Positions 6,179 through 7,759 of a stretch of 7,759 nucleotides of DNA are shown here, piece by piece (position 1 is the first letter of the stretch; each line of letters opens with the position of its first letter). The notes under the pieces were generated by a model, which worked only from the letters and a program-made list of their open reading frames with translations, was not told the origin of the DNA and ran no database searches. This DNA is from Candidatus Bathyarchaeota archaeon (GTDB lineage: Archaea; Thermoproteota; Bathyarchaeia; TCS64): positions 1 through 7,759 of the forward strand of contig VGJH01000053.1 of the NCBI GenBank assembly GCA_016867505.1, given 5' to 3'. Both the position numbers and the translations under genes were made by a program.

Positions 6179-7759
6179 TTATTTCCTCCTGTATACCACG
6201 AGTCTAAGAAGAAGTAGTGCAATGAACGAAGTCAGTATTAAGAAACTTATCCCCAGCGAAATCTCTGAAGTAGTTGCAGGGACTGTCCCCTTAATCCAAC
6301 TAACTAACAACACTGGTGCTGTTAATAATTTCTGTGAGACCGCAGTCGTTGCCCCCGTCTCATCAACACTTCTAGTGAACATTAGAATGGCTCCAGAAAA
6401 AATTGAGTACTTTGTTAGAGGAACAACAATTTTCCTAAAAACAAACAGAGGCTTACTTCCAAGAGTGCGAGCTGTCTCTTCCATCTCCACAGGGACACTT
6501 TCAATAGCAGCAGCCATTGCCTGAACAAAATATGTGTAAGTTATTGTAGTGTGAGCAAAAACGAGGATCCAGAACTCTGGCATGAAATTGAATGATCGCC
6601 AAAAGTAACCTAACGACACTCCAAGAGCAACACTTGGTACTACTATAGGAACATTAACTGCAGCTTCTAGTAAAATTGATCCAATATGGCCAAGCCTTTT
6701 TCTTGCTATTAATATGGCAATTGGTAAGCCAGCAAAAATGTTGATGATGGTCGCGATAATTCCAATTATGTATGATAACATCATAGCATTCCAGAAACTA
6801 CTCCAAATACCATGGCCACTCAATGCTTTTACTAGTGTACCATCAGATATCGCTCCAAAAACTGGGAAAGTAATGAATATCGATGGCATTAAAACAAGCA
6901 ATGTAAATAATCCAATAGTAAACCCATCTCTAATTTTCACTGTTTTTTCTTGACTAAGCAGCTTCTCCAATTGGGGGTAAACTTTACCGATTGGAATCCT
7001 GAACCTGTTTTCTAAGAGTCTCAGAATTCCAAAAACTGTTATTGATGTGATGATTAAGATGAAGCTAACTAAAACCATGGGTCCTTCTAATCCAGCGTCT
7101 TTTGCATTTCTAATAAAAACGGGGCCATTTTCGAAAGCTCCTGCAACAATTATTGTTGCACCTGTTTCAGAGAGTGATCGAGCAAAAGCGAGGAGGAAAG
7201 CCGCGATTAAGCCAGGTTTTAAAATTGGTAAAGTGACTGTGCGAGCAACTGTGAAGCCTTTTGCTCCTAAACTCTTAGCTGCTGTCTCATAGACGTTCTT
7301 ATAATTGAGTAATTCTCCTACCATTACCCTAACAATAACTGGAAAGCTGAAAGCAAAGTGCAGTAGGAGAATCATAAAAAAACCTGGAGATAATGTAATT
7401 CCTACCAATCTTAATGGACTCAAGTTTCCACTCCAAAATATCAGGGTTGAGAAACCAAGAGCAACAGTTGGAATGATAAAAGGTATGTCTATCAATGCAT
7501 CAAGAACATTAATCCATCTTGTTTTTTCTCGTGCAATCATCCAGGCCATGGGTAATCCAGCAACAAGGTCAAGAAAAGCAATAATGAAGGCTATGGTGAA
7601 TGACCATATAATAGCTGATTTAGCACGATTAAGTAAAACATCATCACTTAGAACTTGGCTAATTAAATTTAGTTTAAATGAGATTCCAAGGATGGGTGGC
7701 AGAAGTATTATTGCTCCAAGAAAAATTATTGCTGAAGTGTATAGTATTTTTCGAGTTAA
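6179..7759 (-). CDS. Fused two-domain ABC importer permease (FbpB/ThiP-like), partial (N-terminus beyond right edge)
   Basis: The frame is open for 526 codons from the right edge to TAA at 6179; the ATG at 7549 is internal, because 70 upstream codons in the same frame encode a plausible first membrane segment and periplasmic loop. The protein is two fused BPD_transp_1 domains. Each half has an EAA coupling loop: ETAAKSLGAKGF...LP (158-178 of the visible part) and EETARTLGSKPLF (427-439), and each is followed by a DETGAT or SETGAT segment. The halves are clearly duplicated: AGLPMAWMIAR...PFIIPTVALGF in the first matches AGLPIAILIAR...PIVVPSVALGV in the second. About 12 membrane helices are expected in total. 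The order and family (COG1178-like) suggest Fe3+, thiamine, phosphonate or another oxyanion as substrate; I cannot tell which. The EAA-adjacent ETGAT segments recall the EfGAT segments of sulfate and molybdate permeases. It is the first gene seen of the operon. Confidence 0.92.
   Translation of the reverse strand, partial: LTRKILYTSAIIFLGAIILLPPILGISFKLNLISQVLSDDVLLNRAKSAIIWSFTIAFIIAFLDLVAGLPMAWMIAREKTRWINVLDALIDIPFIIPTVALGFSTLIFWSGNLSPLRLVGITLSPGFFMILLLHFAFSFPVIVRVMVGELLNYKNVYETAAKSLGAKGFTVARTVTLPILKPGLIAAFLLAFARSLSETGATIIVAGAFENGPVFIRNAKDAGLEGPMVLVSFILIITSITVFGILRLLENRFRIPIGKVYPQLEKLLSQEKTVKIRDGFTIGLFTLLVLMPSIFITFPVFGAISDGTLVKALSGHGIWSSFWNAMMLSYIIGIIATIINIFAGLPIAILIARKRLGHIGSILLEAAVNVPIVVPSVALGVSLGYFWRSFNFMPEFWILVFAHTTITYTYFVQAMAAAIESVPVEMEETARTLGSKPLFVFRKIVVPLTKYSIFSGAILMFTRSVDETGATTAVSQKLLTAPVLLVSWIKGTVPATTSEISLGISFLILTSFIALLLLRLVVYRRK
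6185..6190 (-). promoter_or_regulatory. Ribosome binding site deciding the TTG start of ATPase 1
   Basis: AGGAGG on the minus strand lies 7 nt before TTG 6177 and inside the last codons (Arg-Arg-Lys) of the permease. It supports TTG over the upstream ATG at 6222. Confidence 0.85.

Noticed and set aside
6123..6524. Plus-strand open frame across the permease/ATPase 1 junction
   Set aside because: It lies antisense to two well-supported genes and has no recognisable features.
6179..7549. Permease as a complete 456-residue protein from ATG 7549
   Set aside because: The frame stays open to the right edge and the upstream 70 codons encode a missing membrane helix, so the ATG is internal.
1..7759. 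A defence system, CRISPR array or mobile element
   Set aside because: I saw no spaced repeats, nuclease, transposase or integrase motifs; the genes are metabolic, transport and surface-related.

Overview
The window looks like chromosomal DNA from an uncultivated archaeon. Both + strand genes have A/T-rich TATA-like boxes 20-28 nt before the ATG and no Shine-Dalgarno (SD) site, as in leaderless archaeal transcripts. A secreted helical-repeat protein and a DUF47 (PhoU-like) protein are also common in archaea. Base composition is AT-rich. The lineage (TACK, Asgard or other) cannot be fixed from this sequence, and a bacterial origin is not strictly excluded.

Layout. (1) 1-819, minus: the N-terminal 273 residues of a signal-anchored, helical, repeat-containing surface protein that runs off the left edge. 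(2) 820-935: a divergent promoter region. (3) 936-2000, plus: a complete DUF917 (S-methyl-thiohydantoin desulfurase-like) reading frame broken by one in-frame TAA at 1545-1547, with the same frame open and family-like on both sides. (4) 2073-3122, plus: an intact DmpA/BapA-type (P1, MEROPS S58) self-processing aminopeptidase. (5) 3123-3280: a convergent intergenic region holding a perfect TATA-like palindrome, an SD-like site and a three-codon mini-ORF. (6) 7759-3281, minus: a tightly packed four-gene operon of a fused two-domain ABC permease (start beyond the right edge), two paralogous ABC ATPases and a DUF47/PhoU-like protein, with inter-gene gaps of 1, 0 and 5 nt and good SD sites at each internal junction.

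How the genes work together. The DUF917 and DmpA genes are co-oriented and 72 bp apart. They plausibly act on related small amide, cyclic-ureide or short-peptide substrates, although each has its own promoter-like sequence and the first may be dead. The ABC operon encodes an importer of the iron/thiamine/phosphonate/sulfate-like superfamily. Its odd features are two non-identical ATPases serving one fused permease, and a PhoU-like DUF47 protein as the last gene, which hints at an oxyanion substrate or PhoU-style control. No substrate-binding protein is visible; it may lie beyond the right edge. I saw no tRNA, rRNA, CRISPR array, insertion sequence or integrase.
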